A stretch of 64,000 bases of DNA. Origin: Polytrichum commune. Lineage: Eukaryota > Streptophyta > Polytrichopsida > Polytrichales > Polytrichaceae. The notes under the pieces are model-generated. The model did not search any database, was not told the origin of the DNA, and was given only the letters and a program-made list of their open reading frames with translations. A program made the position numbers and the translations under genes. Positions 32,590 to 42,840 of this stretch are shown piece by piece. How positions within the stretch are numbered: position 1 is the first letter of the stretch; every line of letters starts with the position of its first letter. Location of the stretch: positions 18,994,527-19,058,526 of the forward strand of contig OX485808.1 in assembly GCA_950295325.1 (NCBI GenBank), written 5' to 3'.

Positions 32590-35500
32590 TCAAGGTGCTG
32601 AAGGGACCCAAAACTGCCAATCCTTTTTAGAAGCTTCCCCATAGCCTTTGGAAATCTTCTTCAAGGATTTGCATTCTTTATAATTCAATTCCTCCAACGC
32701 CATGGACTTGCACACCCCTGATGAAAATTCTTCCAAATCCTCACAATCCCACATGGTGAGTTTCTTCAACCATGTCAAACCCCTTAATTCTTCTGGGATC
32801 TCCTTCAAAGATTTACATCCACGAAAATTCAATTCCTTTAATGCCACGAGCGTGCACATTCCGGATGGAAATTCTTCCAAGGCCTCGCAATCCCACATGT
32901 AGAGCTTCTTCAAAGACGTCAAACCCCCTAATCCTTCTGGAATCTTCTTCAAAGATTTGCATCTAGAAAAATTCAATTCCTCTAATGCCACAAGCGTGCA
33001 CACTCCGGGTGGAAATTCTTGCAAGGCCTCGCATTCCCACATATAGAGTTTTTTCAAACATGTCAAACCCCATAATCCTTCTGGGATTTCCTTCAAGGAT
33101 TTGCATCCACCAAAACCCAATTCCTCTAACGCCACGAGTGTGCACACCCCGGATGGAAATTCTTCCAAGGCCTCGCAATTCCACATGCCAAGTTTCTTCA
33201 AACATTTCAAACCCCCCAATCCTTCCGGAATCCTCTTCAAGGATTTGCATCCACGAAAATTCAATTCCTTTAATGTCATGAGCGTGCACACTCCAAATGG
33301 AAATTCTTCCAAGGCCTCGCATTCCCACATGCCAAGTTCCTTCACACATGTCAAACCCTTTAATCCTTCTGGAATCCTCTTCAAGGTTCTGCATCCTCCA
33401 AAACCTAGTTCCTCCAATGCCACGAGCGTGCACACTCCATATGGAAATTCTTCCAAGACCTCACATTCCCACATGTAAAGTTTCTTTAAACACGTCAAAC
33501 CCCCTAATCCTTCCGGGATCTTCTTCAAGGATTTGCATCCATGAAAGTACAATTCCTCTAACGCCACGAGCGTGCACACTCCGGACGGAAATTCTTCTAA
33601 GGCCTCGCAATCCCACATGTAGAGCTTCCTCAAAGACGTCAAACCCCCTAATCCTTCTGGAATCTTCTTCAAAGATTTGCATCTAGCAAAATTCAATTCC
33701 TCTAACGCCATGAGCGTGCACACTCTGGGTGGAAATTCTTGCAAGGCCTCGCATTCACACATATAGAGTTTTTTCAAGCATGTCAAACCCCATAATCCTT
33801 CCGGGATTTCCTTCAAGGACTTGCATCCACCAAAATCCAATTCCTCCAATGCCACAAGCGTGCACACTCCCGAGGGAAATTCTTCTAAGGCCTCACATTG
33901 CCACATGTAGAGTTTTCTCAAATATGTCAAACCCCGTAATCCTTCCGAGATATTTTTCAAACATTTGCATCCACCAAAACCCAATTCCTCCAATGCCACA
34001 AGCGAGCACAAACCTGATGGAAATTCTTCCAAGGCCTCACAATTCCACATGTAGAGTTTCTTCAAACATGTCAAACTTTCTAATCCTTCTGGGATCTTCC
34101 TTAATCCTCCAATCGTCTCTGGAAGTTTCTTTAGTACCCTACACCCTTCAAGATTAAGGTGTTGAAGAGACCTCAATCCTCCAATGCTCTTTGGAAGCTC
34201 CCTTAATGCATAGCAATTTTGAAGATTAAAATGTTGAAGGAACCCCAATCCTCCGATGCTCTTCGGAAGCTTCTTCAATGCTATGCATTCACTAAGATTA
34301 AGATATTGAAGGGACCACAATCCTCCAATCCTCTCCGGAAGCTCCTCCAATCTCCTACAATTACTAAGATTGAGGTGTCGTAGTAATCTTAGTGTTCCAA
34401 TGGTTCCAGGGACAGTTTTCAAATGTATATTTGAACGCATGTTCAAATATCGGACATTGGCCATATTTGTAAAGAAGGAATCTTCTATGACACAATGTTC
34501 AATGGTTGAGAATAGATAATGGCTTGAATGAACATCAAATGATGGATTCAACAAACATATTCTCAATTGAAGAGCTATGAAATTACCAGGATATTTGTTG
34601 ATTATTTTGCCACCCAAGGATATCCTCTTCACCTTCAATGGTGACCCTAACCAAGCATTTGGAAACTGCTCCAAAGTTTTCATTTCTGGCTTGAACAAGG
34701 TCTCACGTACAACCTCATCACCCTTCCTCGTCATGTGTGTTGCAAGATCATGTAAAATGTTATGCATTTTAACACAATTATTCTTGCAATCTTCAATAAG
34801 TGAACGCCTTCTCAGCTCATTCAAAGCAACACACGCTTTATCCATACCATCATTCTCATCAAGGTCGTGTCCAAATAAATCTTCTGCCATCCACATATGA
34901 AATAATTCTTCCCGAGATATTTCCCAATCTTCTGGGTAGGCTGCAAAATATAGGAAACATACTTTTGTGGCTTCATCCAATTGGTCATAGCTGATTTGGA
35001 GGCGAAAGAGTAGTTGTTTTTCAGCATCCTCTTTGTGCATTGCATTCGACTTTTGCAAATCTCGCAATAAAGTTCTCCATTCTGCACCTTCATCCTTGCA
35101 CTTCATTGTTGCCCCAATAACTTTCAATGCCAATGGTAAACGTTTGCAATCCTTGCAAACATCCTTAGCCAATCCTACCAATTCTTGGTTTGAAGGGAGC
35201 CCATTAATACCAAATGCATGAATACAAAACAATTCCCAACTGTGCTCCTCTGACAAGAATAAAATAACTTCCACACTTGCCTTAAGGCAACGTAGGATTG
35301 GCAAAAATCTTGTCGTGACCACTGTTAGACTCCCAAGTCCTGTTGCAATGTTCAACCAATATACCATCTCTTTGTAATCATGAAAATTGTTCCACACATC
35401 ATCCAATATCAACAACACTCTCCGTTTTGAAAACTCATTCATCAAATGTGTGCGTTGGGCTTCAAGAGATGTTTCACTACTAATGTGAACATTTAGATAC

Positions 35501-36180
35501 TCCCTCATTCGTACATATAAAGAGGGCATCGATGCACCACGTCCAACTGTGATCCAAAAAATGGAGGTTCGTCCAAATGATTTTTGGATTTCTTCATCAG
35601 TGTTCACCATTTGAGCAAGCAAAGTTTTCCCAGATCCACCCATGCCGTGAATGCCCACACATATGCTACTTTGACTTGCATTCCCATCAATGATTGTTGA
35701 CTTGACTCTTTTGAAATGATCCTCCATTCCAACAATCATGTGAGGAACCTCTTGTGCCAAGACACAAGGGTGTATGTGGGATTTGCTTTGGATCGTTAAA
35801 TATGCCAAGGGTGAAAGACTTACGATTTCAGTGAACTTTTTCTTGAGCTCCAATATTTGAAGCCCATATTTCGCTTCCATAGCTTTCTCCCAATTAGAAT
35901 TGTCTTGGCATTTGTCCAAAATTTTCTGGGCATCTTCAACACACTTTTGAAATGCATCCAACCATTTTTTTAATGCCTCCTCGGCTTCACACTCATCACA
36001 TTTTTGCAATACCATAGGTTTAATCATCTCCAAATATTCTCGTAAAGTTGTGCATTGTTCATGGCAATGGTAAACAAACTTTAATCCTTCGATTGTCTTG
36101 TCAACTAAGGTCATAACACCTCCAACATCAACACCAAAAACAATGCATGGAGTTGAGTTCACAATGTCCGATCCCACCAC
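32590..36180 (-). CDS. copy B exon 6: helical domain, NB-ARC and LRR
   Basis: 1,196 codons. A helical region of about 125 residues at the N-terminus (TIEGLKFVYHCHEQ..., ALKKWLDAFQKCVEDAQKIL) resembles the RPW8/CC-type bundles of plant NLRs. NB-ARC landmarks, by approximate position: P-loop GIHGMGGSGKT (180-189), Walker B VLLILDDVW (258-266), RNBS-B VVTTR (290), GLPL-like RLPLAL (350), RNBS-D CFLYFAAYPEDW (411), and an MHD-position motif reading VKMHNILHDLA (475), that is MHN. The LRR domain starts near 560 with four classical 24-residue repeats (LPERIGGLWSLQYLNLSEC type). About eleven 48-residue double LRRs follow, of the type massively expanded in copy A. The stop at 32590 follows FWVPSAP. 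Confidence 0.85.
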   Translation of the reverse strand: MVGSDIVNSTPCIVFGVDVGGVMTLVDKTIEGLKFVYHCHEQCTTLREYLEMIKPMVLQKCDECEAEEALKKWLDAFQKCVEDAQKILDKCQDNSNWEKAMEAKYGLQILELKKKFTEIVSLSPLAYLTIQSKSHIHPCVLAQEVPHMIVGMEDHFKRVKSTIIDGNASQSSICVGIHGMGGSGKTLLAQMVNTDEEIQKSFGRTSIFWITVGRGASMPSLYVRMREYLNVHISSETSLEAQRTHLMNEFSKRRVLLILDDVWNNFHDYKEMVYWLNIATGLGSLTVVTTRFLPILRCLKASVEVILFLSEEHSWELFCIHAFGINGLPSNQELVGLAKDVCKDCKRLPLALKVIGATMKCKDEGAEWRTLLRDLQKSNAMHKEDAEKQLLFRLQISYDQLDEATKVCFLYFAAYPEDWEISREELFHMWMAEDLFGHDLDENDGMDKACVALNELRRRSLIEDCKNNCVKMHNILHDLATHMTRKGDEVVRETLFKPEMKTLEQFPNAWLGSPLKVKRISLGGKIINKYPGNFIALQLRICLLNPSFDVHSSHYLFSTIEHCVIEDSFFTNMANVRYLNMRSNIHLKTVPGTIGTLRLLRHLNLSNCRRLEELPERIGGLWSLQYLNLSECIALKKLPKSIGGLGFLQHFNLQNCYALRELPKSIGGLRSLQHLNLEGCRVLKKLPETIGGLRKIPEGLESLTCLKKLYMWNCEALEEFPSGLCSLVALEELGFGGCKCLKNISEGLRGLTYLRKLYMWQCEALEEFPSGVCTLVALEELDFGGCKSLKEIPEGLWGLTCLKKLYMCECEALQEFPPRVCTLMALEELNFARCKSLKKIPEGLGGLTSLRKLYMWDCEALEEFPSGVCTLVALEELYFHGCKSLKKIPEGLGGLTCLKKLYMWECEVLEEFPYGVCTLVALEELGFGGCRTLKRIPEGLKGLTCVKELGMWECEALEEFPFGVCTLMTLKELNFRGCKSLKRIPEGLGGLKCLKKLGMWNCEALEEFPSGVCTLVALEELGFGGCKSLKEIPEGLWGLTCLKKLYMWECEALQEFPPGVCTLVALEELNFSRCKSLKKIPEGLGGLTSLKKLYMWDCEALEEFPSGMCTLVALKELNFRGCKSLKEIPEELRGLTWLKKLTMWDCEDLEEFSSGVCKSMALEELNYKECKSLKKISKGYGEASKKDWQFWVPSAP

Positions 36181-39100
36181 CTGACACAAACAAAAAAATC
36201 AACAAGGTTATTTTTTAGTTCCTTTAACTCTACCATAATTTTTTATTTTCATGTTGATGCAAATTGGGTAGTCAAATTTTGTATCGAGCTTTGATAAAAG
36301 TTGAGTTGACGTTCTAGCGAATTTACATCTAAGGTAACCATTACAATCATTGAAATTAAGGGCTTGTCCTCCCACCAACAATTAATTAACTCATGACATA
36401 CTCATGACCATAGTCCTACACGTTGTATTCCATGTTTAGGTGAAGTATGCAACCTCCGAGTATTCACTAGAGAAATATTAGAAATAGGAAGTGACCTAAT
36501 ATAGGGTACTCTTTATTTGTGCAAACAATTTTTTGAAACATATTGAATGTACTATTGCATCATTTCTATTTATAGATTGTAGTATAAATATTATATGGGT
36601 ACCCTATAATGTCATGTATTACTCCTTTTGTAGACCTAAATATAGGGTACTATGTTTAAGATGGTAGAAACCTTGTAGAAGGTTAGAAGGTTTCTCCACT
36701 CCCAACCTCAACACTTGAGCATTTAATAGTATTCTTGTAGTGGTCAATCATGTATTGTAGTGTTTTTGTGATGTTTAGTAATGTTCTTGTCGTTGTGTTC
36801 TTGCTCATCGTGTTGCATTGTTTGGTGTCTCAATCCTTTGTCATTGTTGTATTCCACCTTTTATCTACAAACTTAGTAACATAAAGCAATCCATATATTG
36901 TGTTGATGGTGCTTTATGTGCCTAAGCATGTAGATAAAAGGTGCCTCAGATGACCACATATATAGTGATGTTAAACAACACAAAAGAGGCATTTCGTAAA
37001 TTACCACAGGGTTGAGTTTGATTAAAAAAACATGAAGTTCAAACTACCAAAGGAAGCAAGATTATAGGGTAAAGTAGAAGTAAAAAAAAAAGGTATTAGA
37101 AAAAGAAAAATATTAGATAAATAGCCCCCTAAAAAAACTTCGACGCACGTATATACATAACTTATGAGATAGTGAAGTACCAATGAGTGAAGATTCTTGA
37201 ACTCATTAAATGGCCTTATAGGTCTCCCCAATTATGTTAACTATTGAACTTAGAATTGCTAGCAAATTTTGAGCACTTAGTCTAATCTCTTTTCAACACT
37301 TTTTGAAATATTTTTTTTAGATCCACACCTAAGCACACACCATTTTAAATATAGGTGTCTGATCAAGAAAAATAAATGAGTAAGGCCCGCATACCTTGGT
37401 CAGAGGAATCATATCTTTCTTAAGGCAATCCAATAACTTCTTGTAGCCAACATGCTCCTTAGAATGGGGTCGGCAAATTTCAAAATGGTTATCTTCTTCA
37501 ATTTCCTCAGATATCCACCTGACTGGTCTCACTTTTGAGTTCCCTGAAATCTGGACTTTCTGCACAGATATTGTTTCCAAGTCTAAGGACATAAGTTCAT
37601 GATGTCCAAGATGACTGTCAGTTACCAGAAACCCAAGGAGAAAAGTGCATGATATAAGTACTAATACATTTCACCTCAATCATGGAAATAAGTGTGAGAC
37701 CCAAATAGTATTTTTGACCAATTGCACAAAGAATTCTCCTCAGTCCTATCCTTACTAAACTTTTACTAGATGGTTCGCAGCAAACTAAGTAGATGTTGCA
37801 CATCAACAACTCACTTAACACTACAGGGAGCACTTGGTCACATTACTCTAGTTCTCTTCCACTAGATGGAGATCACTATGATGGGAGACTCTAAAGCCAC
37901 ATCCATTGATTTTAGAAGCATCTAGTGGGAGAAAACCAATGGTAATAGCACACAATTCCAGTAGTGTAAACTGGTACTGAAGCTTAAAGAAAGACAAAAC
38001 TTGATATGCAGAAACAACCATATTCCGTAAGCAATTTGCTTACCTTTCCTTTCCCTTCCACAAACGAAAGGATCACTGTCATTTTGGGCACCCTCGCCTC
38101 AAAATCAACACTGAGCTGCCTCATTTGTTGACTAAATGCCTCCATGTCTTTTGTTAGCCCCTTCAAGAGGCCACTCCTTCGCAACACACGTGACTTGTTG
38201 CTTTCCATGATGTAATGCTCAAACTCCCTAGTGCCCTCTACAGTGGAATGAGGGACACTGAAAAAGACAATGCCTCTCAACTTTTCCAGAAAATTGTATG
38301 CCTCCTGCCGTTCTTTGTCTCTTTGTTTTATGTCGTCTTCTTCACCCACTTGTTTAAGCACGTGTTCACACACATGGTTGTAAGTTTGGAATATTAGGTT
38401 CTTAACTACCAGACCTCCGTACCCATGCCCAACGAGCACAATAGAATGCTGAGGGTCAGTAGCATTTGCAGGTGAACTGCATACAAAGTCAACAAGATAA
38501 GGTGGTAAGCAGGCTTGATTTGGTTACTTATCCTAATCAGACACCTATATTTGAGTGGTTAGGTGTGCATCTAAGAACTGAAACCAAAAAGACGTGTGTT
38601 TGAGAGATTGGATTACATGCTCAAAATCGGTTAACTATTCCAGGTTCAAGAGTCAAAATAAATCAAAATTGCAGGGACCTATATGAATTACCATCACTTA
38701 AGAAGAAAGGAAAATTCCCTCTGATAATAAAACAATGAATGAGCTATTCATATGAGCTCGAAATATTATGAGGAAAATGATCACAACCTTGATTTGGATT
38801 GGCTAATCATCTTGTACTAATCACATGTTTGATAACCTAGGAGAAGTGGGTGCAGCACTACGAGTGTATGTTTTAGGTCCAAGTACCTTAGTGATGATAC
38901 AGACTACGAAGTGCTGAAATACAAGTAATCCTCTGCAACCTTTCAACAGTGAAAGTGGAAGGAGGAATATATTAAGATGTGGTAAAGAAGACCGCTGCCA
39001 GCAACTGACAAGTTCGTGGCTGGGTCCCACATAGAAACTTAATTCATCGGCACTCATACCCCCTCCTCTGAAAGATTTACATCATCCTCTGAAGGAAGGT

Positions 39101-42100
39101 AGGAAAGAAAGATGACACCAAAAGCATTTAGCATAAAGAAAAAGAAAAGGAAAAAGCAACCTCTTTTCTAGGGACATGGTTTAAATGCAAACTTCTGATC
39201 CCATTAGTGCAAAGAAGAAGTTCTCTCAAAGAAGGTTCCTCTATGAAAAGAAAAGAAAAACCAACGTCGGGCAATCCGACGTGAATTTGAGCCCGTTGGC
39301 CCTATCATGCTCAAGAATTTCCTTGATGCAGGGTGGGGTTTACTACCTACCTTGCGATGGGTGGGCTCGGTTCCTCTCTTATGTGTGTGCACATTAACTG
39401 CCTTCCATTTCTCAACCATCTAAGTGTTGCGGTGACTAACCCAGCTACTTGGGAGTCATTCCAATCCCCTACTTGCTACAACCAATTATTCACATATTGG
39501 GTTAAGTTCACCTTCAAGTGACGCTGCTTCACTGTGGCTCACCTAGTTAGATGAACCAACAACCAATATGATCATCTTCTCCACTTCTAGTGCCCCCATT
39601 TGTTTTTTAAAGAACCGTTTTCACATTGGAACCTGTATGCACCTTCCATTAACTCTTTTGATCATGTCTACATTACAAATTACATGAATTCTCAATTTTG
39701 TCCAAACTGTTTAAGCTCCAAGAATGAGGAAATCACCTGAAAATTAGGCTTTTCACCAAGTCCTTGCCCAGATGATCAGTCATCTCCTCATTGGGACCAA
39801 TATCATTATATGAGACAGACAAGACACGAACATTCATGCCACCCAGATCCTGGGGCAGCCATGTCTGTGGCCATATTTCCTTGCTATCACGTGTCATCCA
39901 TGTAGTTTTCCATTCTTCAGAGCCCTTGGGGAACCCATGGAACAAAATGAAAGTGACACCAGCTTCGGAGGAAACTGGATATGGATCGCCCACTTCTGGA
40001 TACAACTGATGCACGTGATGACTCCTAAAGGTACTTATTTCCTGAACAATCAAATCACCTTGTCAGGGAAGCAAATTTTACTAATTGAATTTATTTAGAC
40101 TACATTTATTGGGGTGACAATAAATTAAGAATTTGCCATGCTGAACAACCAAACAATTTGATTCCGGTTCACTTTTTCCTGATGTCAAAAACTAGTGGAA
40201 TTAGAACAGAAACACAAATTCCCCTGTCTGAGTTGCTGCCTCTAGACTACTGGCTGTTGGAGACAATAAAAAGATGTTATGGTCCACAGTCAACAACAGT
40301 AACAGTTATAACATGAGTGCGAGATTTGGAATTCCCTTTAAGTACCCACCTCTGATGTGCCTGGGCTTGAAAAATTAACAGCACAACCTGTCAGTCACCA
40401 GAAATATTCATTAGGTTGAAATCGTAGACAACATAAACTTAGGCTCTTTTGAGGGGCTAATAAGGTATGTGGATCTAATGTGGTCACTCTTCTTAATAGG
40501 ATGCCTATATTTGAGTGGTATATGGCAAGCCTTGTAGTCAAGAATGGATATTAGAAAGACATGTGTGACAATGGGATCAGACTATACGCTCAACGTATAT
40601 TAACCATCTTAGGTCAAATTGTTAGCACAATTGGGAAAGCCTATGTGATCACTTGAAGAGTAAAACAATCTTTACTTTGACCTCTTAGAAATTTTTCATC
40701 TAAACTCTGATTCTGAAACTTGAAGTGACAATCTGCATGATTCACAATTCCTGACTAGGTAAGACATTTCCTAGGCCGATCCAACAGCCCGAAATGTCTA
40801 CAGAGTTGGAACTGCCCACAATAGGGCCACATACCTAATGCACATGACACGAAGCACCAAGATTTTGTTATTGGAATGGATCGTAACTCTGCAGAACAAC
40901 TTACCTCCAAGCGACATGTTACTCTCGACCAAGCTTTTGTTTCTGTGAATCTCCTCATCCTCCTTACCCTCTAGCATTCGCAGTTTTGTGAGCAATAGCA
41001 GAATTACAACTTCTGAAAATGTGAGTGTCGCACTCAAGCAATTTTCAATGCAGTATCTCATTGTTGGAGGAGTTCTCTCTGGGATATGATGTTGGATTGA
41101 ATCCTCAGATTGCACATTTCCAGTGAGTATGGCCAAGCAAGTTAGTCCAAAGAAGTACACATCACGGCTCCGGTCCTCAGGGTCACACTTCATTGAATTA
41201 CCAAAGCCGCCAAGCTTTACTACATAATAGTGTTCAATTTGGTTAAAGTTCCTAGTGGTATCAGGTTTTAGTAGGACACTGGCACATTCAAGATGAGGAT
41301 GTGCGACACCCATGTCATGCATGTAAACCATACCCTTGGCTATCTGCAGCATAATATCAACAGCCTCAACCAGGGAGAACGGGGCTTTAGTTTTGTCCGG
41401 CCCTTTTCTTGACTTGTTGGCAATAAACTCCTCTAAGTCACCATCCATAAGCTCCATAACAAGAAACAAGTAACTTTGTTCAGTCCAATAATGCATGAGG
41501 TCCACTATGTGCGGATGCCATAACCGCGCGAGATCAGGTGGCTTAACATTAGTGTCATCATATAATTCTGTAGTAGAAATGTCCAGTCTCTTCAGAGCAC
41601 ATTCTTCCCCGGAATACCGCGTTCGGATAACCCAACCCTTATCCGACACTCCTAGCATATCTTGAAACAAATCAATGGTGATATGATCTTGAATGGGCGA
41701 TCCTCTTTGCTTGGCTCGGAATATGTCAACAGGTTCTACCACATTAAAAACACCAACATGTGAAACTCTATCCTCCCTATCCCTGATTTCAGTGAGAACC
41801 ATATCAAGGTCTAATTCCCATATCTCGTCACGGACCGATTTAATGCCATCCTCAGACACCTTCCTGCGCTTGGGGTCAGGCAGGCGTGCTTCATAGGACA
41901 TGTTTGAAGATTCAGGATTGACGTGAGCTGGTATCCATGAGGTGGCTTCTGCTGGGTGTTTGCCCACCCTGAGTCGGTCTCTGTCAGGAGAGATGGCACG
42001 AGAAACTTCTTGCCATCCACTACCATCCGGATAGGTTTGCGAGAACGTGCCTTGCGAAACATCACTCACTGGAGCTGAATACTCAGGTTCATGATCCTCA

Positions 42101-42840
42101 GCTATTGAGTGAACATTTACAGAGTTAAGAATCTCCATTGGATCTCTACCAATTCCACACAACTCTCCCCCAAAGGAGGGAACACTCGGAAAGGAGTTTA
42201 AACTGATAGGGTGTAGGTTTTCCACCACAGCGAGGTCGACATCGACTTCAACATCTTCCGTCGCCGGCTCGTCCCATGGAAACATTAATCTTCTCGTGAA
42301 CGATCCTTCTCTTTGAATTAGGAGCGCCTGAAGCTGATATGAGGGGAGGTGCCTCTGCCTCCTCCACGGCGTCTCGCGTCTAGCTAAATTAATCACCCCT
42401 GCATTTGGCTCCTTCTTCGAAATATAATCCGCATCCCTAAGTTGTGTCGCAGCTAATTCTTCAAGTTGTACTTGCAGTGAGAAATAGGTCTGAGGATCTA
42501 GCAGCTGCCCTTTCCCTACCTGAAGTGCAACTACACAGGTCCACCATTGTAAGTCAAAGAGATTCTGCATAAAATATTCATGCGTTGTGATGCTCCAGTC
42601 TGTACTTGAATCCAGTAATGCCTTCGTAGCCGCTATTACTCGGTACAGTTCTCGATGAACATTCCCATGTTCCACCAAATGCTCTTCCGGAACACTTTCC
42701 AACACTCCCTTGGTGTATTGAAGTTGGCGATCAAACACGAGGCCTTGATCCTGAGCTGTATAATGCCACCTTGATTCCACTTGATTGAGGGTTTGGATGC
42801 CAAGCTCAACAAAGGAGCCTGGCATAGTACTTGTGCTCAT
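32590..42840 (-). CDS. copy B: pseudokinase-pseudohydrolase-NB-ARC-LRR receptor (six exons)
   Basis: Exons: 42840-40905, 40360-40350, 40041-39737, 38476-38044, 37559-37395, 36180-32590, giving 2,146 residues. Every border is GT/AG with matching phases. The decisive join is exon 5 to 6. Exon 5 ends phase 0 at AAG/GTATGC. Exon 6 is preceded by a strong acceptor (TTTTTTTGTTTGTGTCAG) and opens in phase 0 with VVGSDIVNS, and no ATG lies at its start. The product would be an intracellular NLR immune receptor whose N-terminus stacks an inactive kinase and an inactive alpha/beta hydrolase ahead of a helical domain, NB-ARC and LRR. Mosses are known for kinase-NLRs and liverworts for hydrolase-NLRs; both modules in one chain is what makes this unusual. 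The alternative is two adjacent genes, with exon 6 starting at the internal M of GGVMTLVDK and the first gene ending about 21 codons after the exon 5 donor. Confidence 0.65.
36181..37394 (-). other. last intron of copy B (1.2 kb)
   Basis: Donor AAG/GTATGC at 37394 and acceptor TGTCAG at 36181. The first 76 bp are shared with copy A; beyond about 37319 copy A has the LRR array instead. No coding frame is credible. It contains a short inverted repeat around ACCTTTTATCTACA (about 36859) and TGTAGATAAAAGGT (about 36937). If exon 6 is a separate gene, this stretch would hold its promoter. Confidence 0.6.
37395..40041 (-). CDS. copy B exons 3-5: alpha/beta-hydrolase with lost nucleophile
   Basis: Exons 40041-39737, 38476-38044 and 37559-37395. 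Same landmarks as copy A: FILFHGFPKGSEEWK, LVGHGYGGLVVKN (Ser replaced by Gly), VFFSVPHSTVEGTREF, NHFEICRPHSKEHVGY. Exon 4 has eight additional residues (CEHVLKQV-type, near 38350) relative to copy A, in frame. A 126-bp LINE fragment lies upstream in the kinase-hydrolase intron region of the locus, not in an exon. Confidence 0.75.
39243..39368 (-). mobile_element. 126-bp 5'-truncated LINE/SINE copy with 9-bp target duplication
   Basis: Flanked by GGTTCCTCT on both sides (39234-39242, 39369-39377); copy A shows the single empty site near 20140. The interior (TGAATTTGAGCCCGTTGGCC, then a GGTGGGCTC end) matches the 3' region of the LINE at 48345-48490. The tail at the plus-strand left end is an AAAAG-type simple repeat, also as in that LINE. 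Confidence 0.75.
40350..40360 (-). CDS. copy B 11-nt microexon
   Basis: GCACATCAGAG with AG before it (40361-40362) and GTGGGT after it. It gives G-T-S-E across the junction. Ten of 11 bases match copy A, and the length and borders are the same. Confidence 0.6.
40905..42840 (-). CDS. copy B exon 1: N-terminal domain plus pseudokinase
   Basis: 645 codons, the same length as in copy A, with about 45 residue differences by eye, many clustered in residues 320-360 and 405-415. The altered catalytic positions are identical to copy A: AHPHLECASVLL in place of HRDLKxxN and KLGGFGNS in place of DFG. The beta-3 lysine is kept. Shared losses mean they predate the duplication and have been stable since. 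The donor at 40904 is phase 1. Confidence 0.75.
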
